A stretch of DNA of 64,000 nt, from positions 1,736,501 to 1,800,500 of the forward strand of contig AP019702.1 of assembly GCA_006739055.1 (NCBI GenBank). The letters run 5' to 3'. This document shows positions 28,417-37,860 of the stretch, in pieces (position 1 is the stretch's first letter; each line of letters begins with the position of its first letter). This DNA is from Allostella vacuolata (lineage in GTDB: Bacteria; Pseudomonadota; Alphaproteobacteria; ATCC43930; Allostellaceae). The notes below the pieces were generated by a model. That model had not been told where the DNA came from, ran no database searches, and saw only the letters and a program-made list of their open reading frames with translations. Position numbers and translations under genes: made by a program.

Positions 28417-29505
28417 ATGCGCGGTCTCGTGGCCGGCCTGGCGCTGGCGGTGCTGTGCGGTGCCTCGGCGGGTGCCCAGGAGCGGACGGTCAACGTCTAC
28501 AACTGGAGCGACTACATCGACCCCAAGACGGTGCCGGCTTTCCAGGCGGAGAGCGGCATCAAGGTCGTCTACGACGTCTATGACTCCAACGAGACGCTGG
28601 AGGCCAAGCTGCTGACCGGCCGGTCGGGCTACGACGTCGTCGTGCCGACCAACTCGCCCTTCTTCGTCCGCCAGCTGGCGGCCGGCGTCTACCAGAGCCT
28701 CGACCGCTCCAAGATCCGGAACTGGAGCAACCTCGACCCGCGGATCATGGAGCTCCTGGCCAAGTACGACCCGCAGAACGCCTACAGCGTGCCGTGGATG
28801 TGGGGCACCTCCGGCATCGGCTACAACGTCAAGAAGATCCGGGAGGTAATGCCGGACGCCCCGGTCGACAGCCTGTCGATCCTGCTCGACCCGGCGGTGG
28901 TGGCGCGCTTCGCCAAGTGCGGCGTGATGATGCTGGATTCGCCGACCGACGTCTTCTCGGCGACGCTCGCCTATCTCGGCCGCAACCCGGACAGCAAGGC
29001 CAAGGCGGACCTGGACGCGGCGGTGGCGCATCTCCAGAAGATCCGGCCGCACGTCCGCAAGTTCCACTCCTCGGAATACATCAACGCGCTCGCCAACGGC
29101 GATGTCTGCCTCGCCTTCGGCTTCTCGGGCGACGTGATCCAGGCGATGAACCGGGCGAAGGAGGCCAAGCGCGGCGTCGAGGTCAGCTACGCCATTCCCA
29201 AGGAGGGGGCGCTGTTCGCGGTCGACGTGCTGGCGATCCCGTCGTCCGCCCGCAACGTCGACGAGGCGCATGCCTTCATCGACTACCTGATGCGGCCGGA
29301 AGTCTCGGCCCAGGCGTCCTCCTTCGTCGGCTATGCCAGCGGCAACAAGGCGGCCCTGCCGCTGGTCGACGCGGCCGTGCGCGAGGACCCGCGCATCTAC
29401 CCGCCGCAGGCGGCGGTCGATCGCTTCTACACCCTGACCCCGGGCGACGCCGGCTACGAGCGGTTGCGGACGCGGGCATGGACGCGCGTGAAGACCGGCC
29501 GCTGA
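28417..29505 (+). CDS. Spermidine/putrescine-type ABC transporter substrate-binding protein
   Basis: A 362-residue periplasmic protein of the PotD/PotF class. The signal peptide is MRGLVAGLALAVLCGASAGA, then the family opening VNVYNWSDYIDPKTVPAFQ and KVVYDVYDSNETLEAKLL. WMWGTSGIGYNV and the C-terminal domain are as in PotF. A run of G's (AAGGGGGGA) precedes ATG 28417; an upstream in-frame ATG at 28366 would spoil the signal peptide. It heads a four-gene importer operon. Confidence 0.92.
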   Translation: MRGLVAGLALAVLCGASAGAQERTVNVYNWSDYIDPKTVPAFQAESGIKVVYDVYDSNETLEAKLLTGRSGYDVVVPTNSPFFVRQLAAGVYQSLDRSKIRNWSNLDPRIMELLAKYDPQNAYSVPWMWGTSGIGYNVKKIREVMPDAPVDSLSILLDPAVVARFAKCGVMMLDSPTDVFSATLAYLGRNPDSKAKADLDAAVAHLQKIRPHVRKFHSSEYINALANGDVCLAFGFSGDVIQAMNRAKEAKRGVEVSYAIPKEGALFAVDVLAIPSSARNVDEAHAFIDYLMRPEVSAQASSFVGYASGNKAALPLVDAAVREDPRIYPPQAAVDRFYTLTPGDAGYERLRTRAWTRVKTGR

Positions 29506-29510
29506 AGGAC

Positions 29511-30668
29511 ATGGATCAGGCACGATCGGCGCCGTCCCGTCCCGGCGGGCCGGCGGCCAATCCCTGGGAGCTGCCGGGCGCGCAGCCGATCCTGCGGATA
29601 CGCGACCTGTCCAAGCGCTACGGATCCGTGGCCGCCGTCGACGGGGTGTCGGTCGACATCTATCCGGGCGAGGTGTTCTCTCTCCTGGGTGGGTCGGGCA
29701 GCGGCAAGTCCACGCTGCTGCGGATGCTGGCCGGCTTCGAGGTGCCGGACGGCGGCACGGTCGAGATCGATGGCCAGGACATGGCCGGGGTCCCGCCCTA
29801 TGCGCGTCCGGTCAACATGATGTTCCAGTCCTATGCGCTCTTTCCGCACATGACGGTCGAGCGCAACGTCGGCTTCGGCCTGGTGCAGGAGGGCTGTCCG
29901 CGCGACGAGATCCGCCGCCGGGTCGCGGACGCCCTGGCGCTGGTCCAGATGGGCGACCTCGGCGGACGGCGGCCGCACCAGCTGTCCGGCGGGCAGCGCC
30001 AGCGGGTGGCGCTGGCGCGCGCGCTGGTCAAGCGGCCGAAGGTCCTGCTGCTCGACGAGCCCCTGGCCGCGCTCGACCGCAAGCTGCGCGAACGCACCCA
30101 GTTCGAGCTGGTCTCGATCCAGGAGAAGGTCGGCATCACCTTCCTGATCGTCACCCACGACCAGGAAGAGGCCATGACCATGTCCTCGCGGATGGCGGTG
30201 ATGGATCGCGGCCGCATCGTCCAAGTCGGCACGCCCCTGCAGATCTACGAGCATCCGTGCTCGCGCTTCGTCGCCGACTTCATCGGCATGGCCAACCTGT
30301 TCGAGGGGGAGGTGGAGGCGGTGGCCGGCGGCGTGGTGACGCTGCGCTGCCCGGCCTTCGGCGGACCGCTGGCGGTCGCCGACTCCGGCACCTGGACCGC
30401 CGGGCAGGCGGCGACGGTCGCCGTCCGGCCGGAGAAGATCGCCGTCGGCCGCACCCCGCCCGCCACGGAGCTCAACCGCACCCGCGGCGTCATCCGCGAC
30501 ATCGCCTATCTGGGCGACGTCTCGATCTACCATGTGGAGACCGCGGACGGCCGCCGCATCGCCGCCACCCGGCCCAACCTGCACCTCGCCGACGAGCCGC
30601 CCTTCACCTGGGAGGACGAGGTCTGGCTGAGCTGGACGCCGGACAACGCCGTGATGGTGGCGGCCTGA
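29511..30668 (+). CDS. potA: Spermidine/putrescine-type ABC transporter ATP-binding protein
   Basis: A 385-residue ATPase: Walker A LGGSGSGKST, Q-loop MMFQSYALFPHMTV, signature LSGGQRQRVALARAL, Walker B VLLLDEPLAALDRK, and a C-terminal TOBE domain near VAVRPEKIAV. The length and TOBE domain fit PotA. An in-frame ATG at 29478 would overlap the binding-protein gene; ATG 29511, 5 nt after its stop, is chosen, but its AAGGA is very close. Transported substrate: polyamine or related amine. Confidence 0.92.
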   Translation: MDQARSAPSRPGGPAANPWELPGAQPILRIRDLSKRYGSVAAVDGVSVDIYPGEVFSLLGGSGSGKSTLLRMLAGFEVPDGGTVEIDGQDMAGVPPYARPVNMMFQSYALFPHMTVERNVGFGLVQEGCPRDEIRRRVADALALVQMGDLGGRRPHQLSGGQRQRVALARALVKRPKVLLLDEPLAALDRKLRERTQFELVSIQEKVGITFLIVTHDQEEAMTMSSRMAVMDRGRIVQVGTPLQIYEHPCSRFVADFIGMANLFEGEVEAVAGGVVTLRCPAFGGPLAVADSGTWTAGQAATVAVRPEKIAVGRTPPATELNRTRGVIRDIAYLGDVSIYHVETADGRRIAATRPNLHLADEPPFTWEDEVWLSWTPDNAVMVAA

Positions 30669-31573
30669 TGCTGCCGGCCACGGTCACCGCCCGCCGTCGG
30701 CGCGGGGACGGCTTCACCCGTCTCGCCCTGCTGCTGCCCTACGCGTGGCTGGTGGCGTTCCTGCTGCTGCCGTTCCTGGTGGTGGTGGCGGTCAGCCTGT
30801 CGACCAAGGAGCTGGGGACGCCGCCCTTCGTGCCACCGCTCAGGCTGGAGGGCGGGGTGCCGCGGCTGGCGCCCGACTTCGGCAACTACGCCTACCTGCT
30901 CGACGACCCGCTCTATGCCGTCGCCTATCTCAACTCGCTGAAGGTGGCGCTGATATCCACGCTGGCCTGCCTGGCGCTGGGCTATCCGATGGCCTATGCC
31001 ATCGTCCGCGCGCCGGCGCGCCGGCGGCCGCTGCTGCTGACGCTGATCATCCTGCCCTTCTGGACCAGCTTCCTGATCCGGGTCTATGCCTGGATCGGCA
31101 TCCTCGCGCCCAACGGGCTGCTCAATGCGCTGCTGCTGTGGCTCGGCTGGACCGGCGAGCCGCTGGTCCTCTTGTCGACCGAGCCCGCGGTCGTCCTCGG
31201 CATCGTCTATTCCTACCTGCCCTTCATGATCCTGCCGCTCTACGCGACGCTGGAGCGGCTCGACCCGGCGCTGCTGGAGGCCGCCTCCGACCTCGGCTGC
31301 CGGCCGGCGGCGGCCTTCCTGCGGGTCACCCTGCCGCTGTCGCTGCCGGGCGTCGTCGCCGGCAGCATGCTGGTGTTCGTGCCGGCGGTGGGCGAGTTCG
31401 TCATCCCCGACCTGCTGGGCGGCACGGACTCGCTGATGATCGGCAAGGTGGTCTGGGACGAGTTCTTCTCCAACACCGACTGGCCGGTGGCGTCGGCGGT
31501 GGCGGTGGTCCTGCTGCTGGTCCTGATCCTGCCGCTGCTGTGGCTGCAGCGGCTCCAGGGGGACCGGCGATGA
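30668..31573 (+). CDS. potB: Spermidine/putrescine-type ABC transporter permease PotB
   Basis: A 301-residue inner-membrane permease with about six helices. The N-terminal segment LLLPYAWLVAFLLLPFLVVV and the FWTSFLIRVYAWIGIL motif are typical of PotB. The EAA loop is EAASDLGCRPAAAFLRVTLP. The start overlaps the potA stop (TGATG) and the end overlaps potC (ATGA). Confidence 0.93.
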   Translation: MLPATVTARRRRGDGFTRLALLLPYAWLVAFLLLPFLVVVAVSLSTKELGTPPFVPPLRLEGGVPRLAPDFGNYAYLLDDPLYAVAYLNSLKVALISTLACLALGYPMAYAIVRAPARRRPLLLTLIILPFWTSFLIRVYAWIGILAPNGLLNALLLWLGWTGEPLVLLSTEPAVVLGIVYSYLPFMILPLYATLERLDPALLEAASDLGCRPAAAFLRVTLPLSLPGVVAGSMLVFVPAVGEFVIPDLLGGTDSLMIGKVVWDEFFSNTDWPVASAVAVVLLLVLILPLLWLQRLQGDRR

Positions 31574-32388
31574 CGGGCGGCCGGTCGCGCTTCCTCTTCA
31601 CCATGCTGGCCTTCGGCTACGCGTTCCTCTACGTGCCGATCGCCACGCTGATCGTCTATTCGTTCAACGAATCCCGCCTGGTGACGGTGTGGAGCGGCTT
31701 CTCGACCAAGTGGTACGGCGCCCTGCTGGAGAACGAGGCGCTGCTCGACGCGGCCGGCACCAGCCTGCTGGTGGGGGTGATCTCGGCGACGGCCGCCACC
31801 GTGCTCGGCACGCTGGCCGCCATGGCGCTGGCCCGCCGCCGCCTGCCGGGGCGGATGCTGTTCACCGCGATGCTGGCGACGCCGCTCGTCCTGCCGGAGG
31901 TGATCCTGGGGCTGGCGCTGCTGCTCCTCGTCGTGTCGGTCCAGGCGCTGACCGGATGGCCGGCGGAGCGCGGCATCGCCACGATCGCGATCGCCCATGC
32001 GACGCTCGCCATGGCCTATGTCACGGTCGTCGTCCGCTCGCGCCTGATCGGGCTCGACCCGGCGATCGGCGAGGCGGCGATGGACCTGGGCGCGCGTCCG
32101 GCCACGGTCTTCTTCCGCATCACCCTGCCGATGATCGCCCCCGGCGTGATCGCCGGCTGGCTGCTGGCCTTCACGCTCTCGCTCGACGACCTGGTGCTCG
32201 CGAGCTTCCTGTCCGGGCCCGGCGCCGGCACCCTGCCGATGGCCATCTTCTCCAGCGTCCGCATGGGGGTCAGCCCGCAGATCAACGCGCTGGCGACGGT
32301 CATCGTGGTGCTGGTCACGGTGGTCGTCCTCGTCGCCGGCCGCCTCGTCTTCCAGCCGGGCCCGCGGCCCCGCGGCGACGCCCCGTAG
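31570..32388 (+). CDS. potC: Spermidine/putrescine-type ABC transporter permease PotC
   Basis: A 272-residue permease that pairs with PotB. It begins with FLYVPIATLIVYSFNESRLV, a PotC signature, carries an EAA loop (EAAMDLGARPATVFFRITLP) and the conserved SLDDLVLASFLSGPG near the end. It is the last gene of the operon and is followed by a GC-rich hairpin. Confidence 0.94.
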   Translation: MTGGRSRFLFTMLAFGYAFLYVPIATLIVYSFNESRLVTVWSGFSTKWYGALLENEALLDAAGTSLLVGVISATAATVLGTLAAMALARRRLPGRMLFTAMLATPLVLPEVILGLALLLLVVSVQALTGWPAERGIATIAIAHATLAMAYVTVVVRSRLIGLDPAIGEAAMDLGARPATVFFRITLPMIAPGVIAGWLLAFTLSLDDLVLASFLSGPGAGTLPMAIFSSVRMGVSPQINALATVIVVLVTVVVLVAGRLVFQPGPRPRGDAP

Positions 32389-32404
32389 CGCGCCCGGGGG
32401 CGCG
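32389..32404. terminator. GC hairpin between potC and apt
   Basis: CGCGCCC at 32389-32395 faces GGGCGCG at 32398-32404 immediately after the potC stop codon, between convergent genes. The loop is tight, so the working stem is probably six pairs. Confidence 0.45.
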
Positions 32405-32435
32405 TTCGGCCGCCTCGATATCCGCTTGCCGGTGT

Positions 32436-32951
32436 CTATTCGTCGATCCGCACCAGCGACTCGGCCGGCACGTCGAGGCGGCGGCGGCCGTCGAGGAAGC
32501 CCAGCTCGATGATGACCGCCAGCGCCGGCACGACCGCGCCCACCTGGCGTAGCAGCTGCACCGCGGCATTGGCCGTGCCGCCGGTCGCCAGCAGGTCGTC
32601 CAGCAGCACCACCCGCTGGCCGGGCCGGACCGCGTCCGCCTGGACCTCGACGGTGTCGGTGCCGTATTCCAGGTCGTAGCGGTAGGGGATCGTCGGCCCC
32701 GGCAGCTTGCCCTTCTTGCGCACCATGATGAAGCCGCAGCCGAGCAGCAGGGCGAGCGGGGCCGCGGTCAGGAAGCCGCGCGATTCGATCCCGGCCAGCA
32801 CGTCCGGCCGATGCGGGCGAACCCGCTCGGCCATCTGCTCCATGGTCGATTTCCACGCTGCGGGATGCGCCAGCAGGGTCGAGATGTCATAAAATAGGAT
32901 TCCGGGTTTGGGAAAATCCGGAATCGTGCGGATATGCGAGCGGATGTCCAT
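32436..32951 (-). CDS. apt: Adenine phosphoribosyltransferase
   Basis: Cytosolic purine salvage enzyme (adenine plus PRPP to AMP). The 171-residue product has the usual length, begins [20 protein letters not shown], contains AGIESRGFL and carries the PRPP motif [17 protein letters not shown] perfect family match. It is divergent from an uncharacterised gene at 33047. Confidence 0.96.
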   Translation of the reverse strand: MDIRSHIRTIPDFPKPGILFYDISTLLAHPAAWKSTMEQMAERVRPHRPDVLAGIESRGFLTAAPLALLLGCGFIMVRKKGKLPGPTIPYRYDLEYGTDTVEVQADAVRPGQRVVLLDDLLATGGTANAAVQLLRQVGAVVPALAVIIELGFLDGRRRLDVPAESLVRIDE

Positions 32952-33046
32952 GCCTGGGGCCCGGATGTGGGAAGGCGAAGCGGCCGGCGGATGCTATCGA
33001 TACGACGCGCCGGCGCCAATGGTCTGTCGATGCCGGCCGAGGCCAC

Positions 33047-33760
33047 ATGGCTGACGCCGCGCTGCGCTTTCGCCGGTTGCCCGACGGCGAACGGCAGGGT
33101 CTGATCGCCGCGGCGCGGGAGATCGAGGCCTGCCAGCGCGTCCTGGCCCGCACCGGAGAGACGCTGGTCGCGCGCCTGAGCGGGGCGGCGCTGCCGCCGG
33201 AGCCCTGGCTGCACTACCCCGACGGCGGCGACGTCTACGATCCGACCTCGCACGCCCAGTACTATTTCCATCGCCACGCCGAACCCGACGGGACGGGCGA
33301 GGTCGGGCATTTCCACACCTTCCTGCGCCCGGCCGGCATGCCGCCCGGCCTGCAGCCCGAGCGCCGGCCGCCCGATGCCGCCGCCGACAACGCGCCGAGC
33401 CATCTGGTCGCGATCGCCATCGACGGTGCCGGCGCCCCGGTGCGCCTCTTCACCACCAACCGATGGGTGACCGGCGAGGCCTGGTACCCGGCGGATGCCG
33501 TCGAGGCGATGCTGGACCGGTTCGTGGTGGAACGCCAGCATCCCTCCTGGGCGATCAACCGCTGGCTGAGCGCGCTCTTTCGCCTCTATCGCGGCGAGAT
33601 CGGGCTGCTGGTGCATGCCCGCGACGAGGCGGTGCGGCGCTGGCGGGCGAGCCATCCCGGGGTCGACGCGCTCGAAGACCGCGGGCTGGAGACGGCCTCC
33701 ACCATGCGGATCGACCTGGCGGAGCGTCTGCGCGAGGTCGACCGCGCGCTCGGCCGCTGA
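33047..33760 (+). CDS. Uncharacterised conserved protein with His-rich core
   Basis: A 237-residue cytosolic protein of unknown function. The central segment HAQYYFHRHAEPDGTGEVGH, followed by FHTFL, contains a cluster of histidines that could bind a metal. A tryptophan-rich part (RWVTGEAWYP, HPSWAINRWL) and a charged C-terminal helix follow. It looks like a DUF6969-type family, but I cannot confirm the name. It is probably monocistronic; the preceding apt gene is divergent and the following permease gene is convergent. Confidence 0.65.
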   Translation: MADAALRFRRLPDGERQGLIAAAREIEACQRVLARTGETLVARLSGAALPPEPWLHYPDGGDVYDPTSHAQYYFHRHAEPDGTGEVGHFHTFLRPAGMPPGLQPERRPPDAAADNAPSHLVAIAIDGAGAPVRLFTTNRWVTGEAWYPADAVEAMLDRFVVERQHPSWAINRWLSALFRLYRGEIGLLVHARDEAVRRWRASHPGVDALEDRGLETASTMRIDLAERLREVDRALGR

Positions 33761-33773
33761 CCCGCCCGGCTCC

Positions 33774-35486
33774 TCAGGATTCGAAGCGCATCCGCATCAG
33801 GGACTGGTCGCCCTCGGTCGTCAGCGACAGCCGGTCCGCCTGGCGCCGGATGAGAATGAGGGGCAGGTCGGACAGGCGGACGACCAGGCCGTCTTCCTCG
33901 TCGGGCGGGCCGCTCGTCTGCGCGGCGGTGCGGTAGCGGATCGACGCATCGACGAAGAACTCGTCGAAGACCAGGTTCAGCTGGAAGACCGAACCGGGCA
34001 CCGCCCTGGCGAGCGCCATCTCGGCCGCTTCCAGGGCGGCGATGAAGACCCGCTCCATCACGTCGCGCTGCGCCCCCCACATCGCTCCGCTGTCGCGGCA
34101 GAACGCCTGGATCCGTTCCGGCAGCTCGGCATCGACCGGCGCCGTCAGGCTGCGCGACTGGCTGGTGCCGATGCGGAAGACGGCGTTCAGCACGAGCGCG
34201 ATGATCAGCGACACGACCAGCCCCGAACTGGACAGGGTGCCGAGCCAGGACGGCAGCGTCGCGTAGAAGCCGAGAAAGGCGGCGTGGCTGACGCCGAAGA
34301 TGATGGCGAGGCCGACGGTCAGGATGCGGCGCGTGTCGAGCAGTCGGGCGACGATGATCTGCAGCCCGCTGGCGATGATGAAGGTCGACGAGAACAGCAG
34401 CACCGCCCCGGTCACCGGCGGCGGGATGGCCGCGGCCAGCGCCACGACCGGGGGAAAGAACGCCAGCGCCATGAACAGCCCGCCGATGGCGAAGCCGACG
34501 CGCCGCGCGGCCACCCCCGACGCCTGTGCCAGGCCGATCGAGCCGGAGAAGGTGTTGATGCCGACGCTGCCGAGGCAGCCGCTCAGCGCGGTCGCCAGCC
34601 CGTCGGCGCGTACCCCGCGCTGGATCGAGCCGAAGTCCGGCCGCACCCAGGCGCGGTCGTTCATGCGCTGGCAGGTGGTGATGTCGCCCATGGCGCGCAG
34701 CGCGGAGGCCAGCGCGCCGACGATGAACTGCGGCGCCAGCCAGGGGTCGAACGCCGGCCACACGAAGGGCAGCGCCGGCAGCCGGACCAGCCCCGGCGCC
34801 ATGCCGGCCTGCAGCATGTCCCGGTCGACCGCATCGACGAGGGCCGCCGCGCCGTAGGCGATCGTCACCCCGATCAGCACGGCGAAGACCCGCAGCCGGC
34901 CGCTGCCCCAGACGTTGAGGGCGACGATCACGGCCAGGGTGCCAAGCCCGATCGCGACCGGGACGGGGGCGAGCGCGCCGGCCGGGAAATGCCCGGTCGG
35001 TCCGATGCCGAAGGCCAGGCGAAAGCCCAGCAGCGCCAGGATCAGGCCGATCATCAGGACCGCCAGGCCGGATATCTCCGCCGGCAGCAGCGCCCGGAAG
35101 CGGTAGAGCAGGAACGAGAAGGCGATCTCGCACAGCCCGGCGAAGATCGTCATCCCGATCACCAGCGGCAGTCCGCCGACGGCGGCCGCGGCAAGGCTCG
35201 CGGGAAGGTAGGCCGCGGTGAACACGGCCGGCGTCAGGAAGCCGGATCCGACCAGACGCCCGCGCTGGCAGAGCAGGATGCTGCCCAGCCCGAGCGCCAG
35301 GAGGGAGGCCGCGACCACCGACTGGGTCTCCTCCGGCGAGAGCGCGCCGGCCCGCGCGACGAGGGTCGGGAACACGAGCCCGATCGGGGCAATGATCGCC
35401 AGATGCTGCAGGCCGTTGAACAGGAGTGTCGGCGGCGACGGCCGGTCGTCCACCCCATATGTCCGCGAGCTTTCGGCCGCGGTCAT
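33774..35486 (-). CDS. NCS2-family nucleobase permease with extra C-terminal domain
   Basis: A 570-residue membrane protein. Residues 1 to about 430 hold about 12-14 helices of the NCS2 (xanthine/uracil permease) family: the QH motif in LFNGLQHLAIIAP, then TTCQRMNDRAW and the signature-like GINTFSGSIGLAQASGVAAR. NCS2 proteins usually end there. Here about 130 soluble residues follow, with MERVFIAALEAAEMALA and LVFDEFFVDASIRY, resembling a degenerate HATPase/anti-sigma fold. ATG 35486 is chosen; a longer reading adds a charged, non-membrane stretch. Substrate unproven. It is close to apt and pyrE-like genes. Confidence 0.8.
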   Translation of the reverse strand: MTAAESSRTYGVDDRPSPPTLLFNGLQHLAIIAPIGLVFPTLVARAGALSPEETQSVVAASLLALGLGSILLCQRGRLVGSGFLTPAVFTAAYLPASLAAAAVGGLPLVIGMTIFAGLCEIAFSFLLYRFRALLPAEISGLAVLMIGLILALLGFRLAFGIGPTGHFPAGALAPVPVAIGLGTLAVIVALNVWGSGRLRVFAVLIGVTIAYGAAALVDAVDRDMLQAGMAPGLVRLPALPFVWPAFDPWLAPQFIVGALASALRAMGDITTCQRMNDRAWVRPDFGSIQRGVRADGLATALSGCLGSVGINTFSGSIGLAQASGVAARRVGFAIGGLFMALAFFPPVVALAAAIPPPVTGAVLLFSSTFIIASGLQIIVARLLDTRRILTVGLAIIFGVSHAAFLGFYATLPSWLGTLSSSGLVVSLIIALVLNAVFRIGTSQSRSLTAPVDAELPERIQAFCRDSGAMWGAQRDVMERVFIAALEAAEMALARAVPGSVFQLNLVFDEFFVDASIRYRTAAQTSGPPDEEDGLVVRLSDLPLILIRRQADRLSLTTEGDQSLMRMRFES

Positions 35487-35602
35487 CTCACTCCAAGTCT
35501 GCCAGCCCTGGACGATACCTTCATCGATTCCAGGGCTAGCACGGGTCGGCAGGGGTGTCGATTGGTGCGTGCGGGATTTCCGCAGCGAGTCCGGCTCGAA
35601 CT

Positions 35603-35830
35603 CTAGGACCGGTTGCGCTCGTCCCAGCCCTTCTTCAGCCGGCGCATGAACCCCTTCGGGTCCTGCCGCGGATCGACCTCGCGGGCGGCAGCCCGCAGTT
35701 CCGCGGCCGCGGCCTGCGCCTTCGGCCGGGCGCGGTGGAGCAGTTCGGTCGCCGTCTCCCGCGCCTTCGCCTGCACCCGGGGATCGGAGGCGAGACGGCG
35801 GGCGAGCTGGAACAGGGTTGCCTTCATCAT
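35603..35830 (-). CDS. Small basic hypothetical protein
   Basis: A 75-residue, Ala/Arg-rich, probably helical protein starting MMKATLFQLARRLASDPRVQ and ending in a basic tail. Its ATG overlaps the stop of the upstream membrane-protein gene (ATGATGA), so the two are coupled. No family function is recognised. Confidence 0.65.
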   Translation of the reverse strand: MMKATLFQLARRLASDPRVQAKARETATELLHRARPKAQAAAAELRAAAREVDPRQDPKGFMRRLKKGWDERNRS

Positions 35831-36441
35831 GACCGATCCATATGGCCTCGCGGCCGTTGCACGACAACGGTACCGTTGCCGCCGCTCGACGCATCCGGCC
35901 GCCCGCCGCGCTCGACGATCGGCCGGGTGACGATCGGCGGCCGGGCAGCCGGCGCCTGGGCAGCCGGCGGCCGGCTCGCCGGGCGGTCGGGCGCGGGCGC
36001 CGATTGCGGGGGAGGCGGGGCCGGCTGTGCCGGCCGGTTCCACGGCCCGGGCAGGCTCGGCAGCCGCATCGGCGCGCGGGCCGGCCTCTCTGCGGGGCTG
36101 GCCGGCGGCCGCGACGCGGGGCCGTTCGCTGCCGCCCTGCCGCCCTGGAACAATCCGGCCAGTTTCAGCAGGATGGCCGCGACCAGCAGGATCACGGCCG
36201 TGCCCACGATCCAGGCGGCCAGCATCGCGTAGGGTCCGGCCTGCTCGAGCAGCAGGAGCAGGTTGTAGAAGGCCGCTTCCAGCTCCGCATCGCCCAGGTC
36301 GAGCGAGAGCGAGCGCAAGCCGGCCCCCGTGCGGGCCAGCGTCAGGAACGCCCCGCCGATTGTCAGGGTCCAGGCGAGCACGGCTAGGATGGCGAGGCCG
36401 CGAATGAGGGAACGGATGATCCGGGTGCTCCTCGGTGGCAC
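35827..36441 (-). CDS. Membrane protein with proline-rich tail
   Basis: A 204-residue protein with two membrane helices (about 12-34, LIRGLAILAVLAWTLTIGGA, and about 72-96, MLAAWIVGTAVILLVAAILL). A long Pro/Ala/Arg-rich tail follows, about residues 100-204 (APPPPQSAPAPDRPAS and similar). The tail is low-complexity and probably disordered in the cytoplasm. No function can be assigned; it is coupled to the 75-residue downstream gene. Confidence 0.6.
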   Translation of the reverse strand: MPPRSTRIIRSLIRGLAILAVLAWTLTIGGAFLTLARTGAGLRSLSLDLGDAELEAAFYNLLLLLEQAGPYAMLAAWIVGTAVILLVAAILLKLAGLFQGGRAAANGPASRPPASPAERPARAPMRLPSLPGPWNRPAQPAPPPPQSAPAPDRPASRPPAAQAPAARPPIVTRPIVERGGRPDASSGGNGTVVVQRPRGHMDRS

Positions 36442-36558
36442 GCCTCGATCGTAGAGGAGTCACGGTTGCCAAGGAAGGTGGAGCCCGGAACCCGGCCGCT
36501 CGCCCACGTTGCCTTCCGCGACCCGATCGGTGATCATCCGCCAATGGAAGGGAGATCG

Positions 36559-37860
36559 ATGCCGATCATGGCCGTCCCGAACCTGGAGGCCGTGGCGGCC
36601 GACCTGTTCGCCCGCTTGGGCGAGATCGGCGCGGACGGGGTCGGGATCACCCGGGAGACGTTCGGGCCGGGCGAGGGGGCGGCCTTCGATCTTCTGGAGG
36701 CGGTCGCCAGGGAACACGGCCTGCTGACCGCGCGGGATGCCGCCGCCAACCTGTCGGTCACGCTGCCGGACACGCCCGAGGCGCTGGCGCCGACCGTGGC
36801 CCGTCCCTGCGTGATCGTCGCCTCGCATCTCGACTCCGTGCCCCAGGGCGGCAACTTCGATGGGGCGGCCGGGGTGGTCGCAGGGTTCCTGTCGCTGCTG
36901 CGCATGCAGGCGGCCGGGGTGCGGCCCGCCCGGCCGCCGCGCCTGATGGCCATCCGCGGCGAGGAGAGCGCCTGGTTCGGCAAGGCCTATCTCGGCTCGT
37001 CGGCGCTGTTCGGCAAGCTGGCGCCCGAAGACCTCGCGCTCAAGCACCGCTCCGGCGGCCATACCCTGGCCGAGGCGATGGCCGGGGCGGGTGCCGACCT
37101 GGCCCGCATCGGCCAGGGCCAGCGGCTGCTCGACCCGGCGGCGGTCGCCGCCTATTTCGAGCTGCATATCGAGCAGGGCCCGGTCCTGGTCGCGCGCAGC
37201 CTGCCGACCGCGATCGTGACCGGCATCCGCGGCAACGTCCGCCACGCCCGGGTGGTCTGCCGCGGCGAGGCCGGCCATTCGGGGGCGGTGCCCCGCTGGC
37301 TGCGGCGCGATGCCGTCTTCGCCATGGCCGAGCTGATCTCGCGCCTCGACGAGCACTGGCGCGTGCTCCAGGAGCAGGGGCTCGACCTGGTCGTCACCTT
37401 CGGCATCGTCGGCACCAACCCGGCCGAACATGCGATCAGCCGCATCCCCGGCGAGGCTGCCTTCAGCTTCGAGGTGCGCAGCCAGAGCCGCGACACGCTG
37501 GAGGCCTTCTACCACCTGATGCGCACCGAGTGCCGGGCCCTGGAGCGGACGCGGAAGGTGGAGTTCGTGTTCGACCGGCGGCTGGATTCGGCGCCCGCGC
37601 GCATGGATGACGGGCTGGTGAAGCGCCTCCTGGCCCTGAGCCGCCGGCTCGGCCTGCCCGAGGAGACGGTGCCGAGCGGGGCCGGCCACGATGCCGCGCT
37701 CTTCGCCAACGAGGGGGTGCCGTCGGCCATGATCTTCATCCGCAACGACAAGGGCTCTCACAATCCGGAGGAGCGGATGGACATGGCCGACTTCCTGGCC
37801 GGCGCCGACCTGCTCCACGAGGGGCTGATGGAAGCGATCGGCGCGGAGGGAACGGCATGA
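36559..37860 (+). CDS. Zn-dependent amidase/hydantoinase/carbamoylase
   Basis: A 433-residue M20-family binuclear Zn hydrolase that cleaves N-carbamoyl amino acids, ureidopropionate or allantoate-type amides. Metal ligands lie in SHLDSVPQGGNFDGAAG (His, Asp), IRGEESAWF (Glu) and LHIEQGP (His), with the last His in GAGHDAALFA. GGGAG is 5 nt before ATG 36559. It overlaps the OPRTase-like gene by ATGA, which suggests a role linked to pyrimidine degradation or salvage, though other carbamoyl substrates remain possible. Confidence 0.85.
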   Translation: MPIMAVPNLEAVAADLFARLGEIGADGVGITRETFGPGEGAAFDLLEAVAREHGLLTARDAAANLSVTLPDTPEALAPTVARPCVIVASHLDSVPQGGNFDGAAGVVAGFLSLLRMQAAGVRPARPPRLMAIRGEESAWFGKAYLGSSALFGKLAPEDLALKHRSGGHTLAEAMAGAGADLARIGQGQRLLDPAAVAAYFELHIEQGPVLVARSLPTAIVTGIRGNVRHARVVCRGEAGHSGAVPRWLRRDAVFAMAELISRLDEHWRVLQEQGLDLVVTFGIVGTNPAEHAISRIPGEAAFSFEVRSQSRDTLEAFYHLMRTECRALERTRKVEFVFDRRLDSAPARMDDGLVKRLLALSRRLGLPEETVPSGAGHDAALFANEGVPSAMIFIRNDKGSHNPEERMDMADFLAGADLLHEGLMEAIGAEGTA

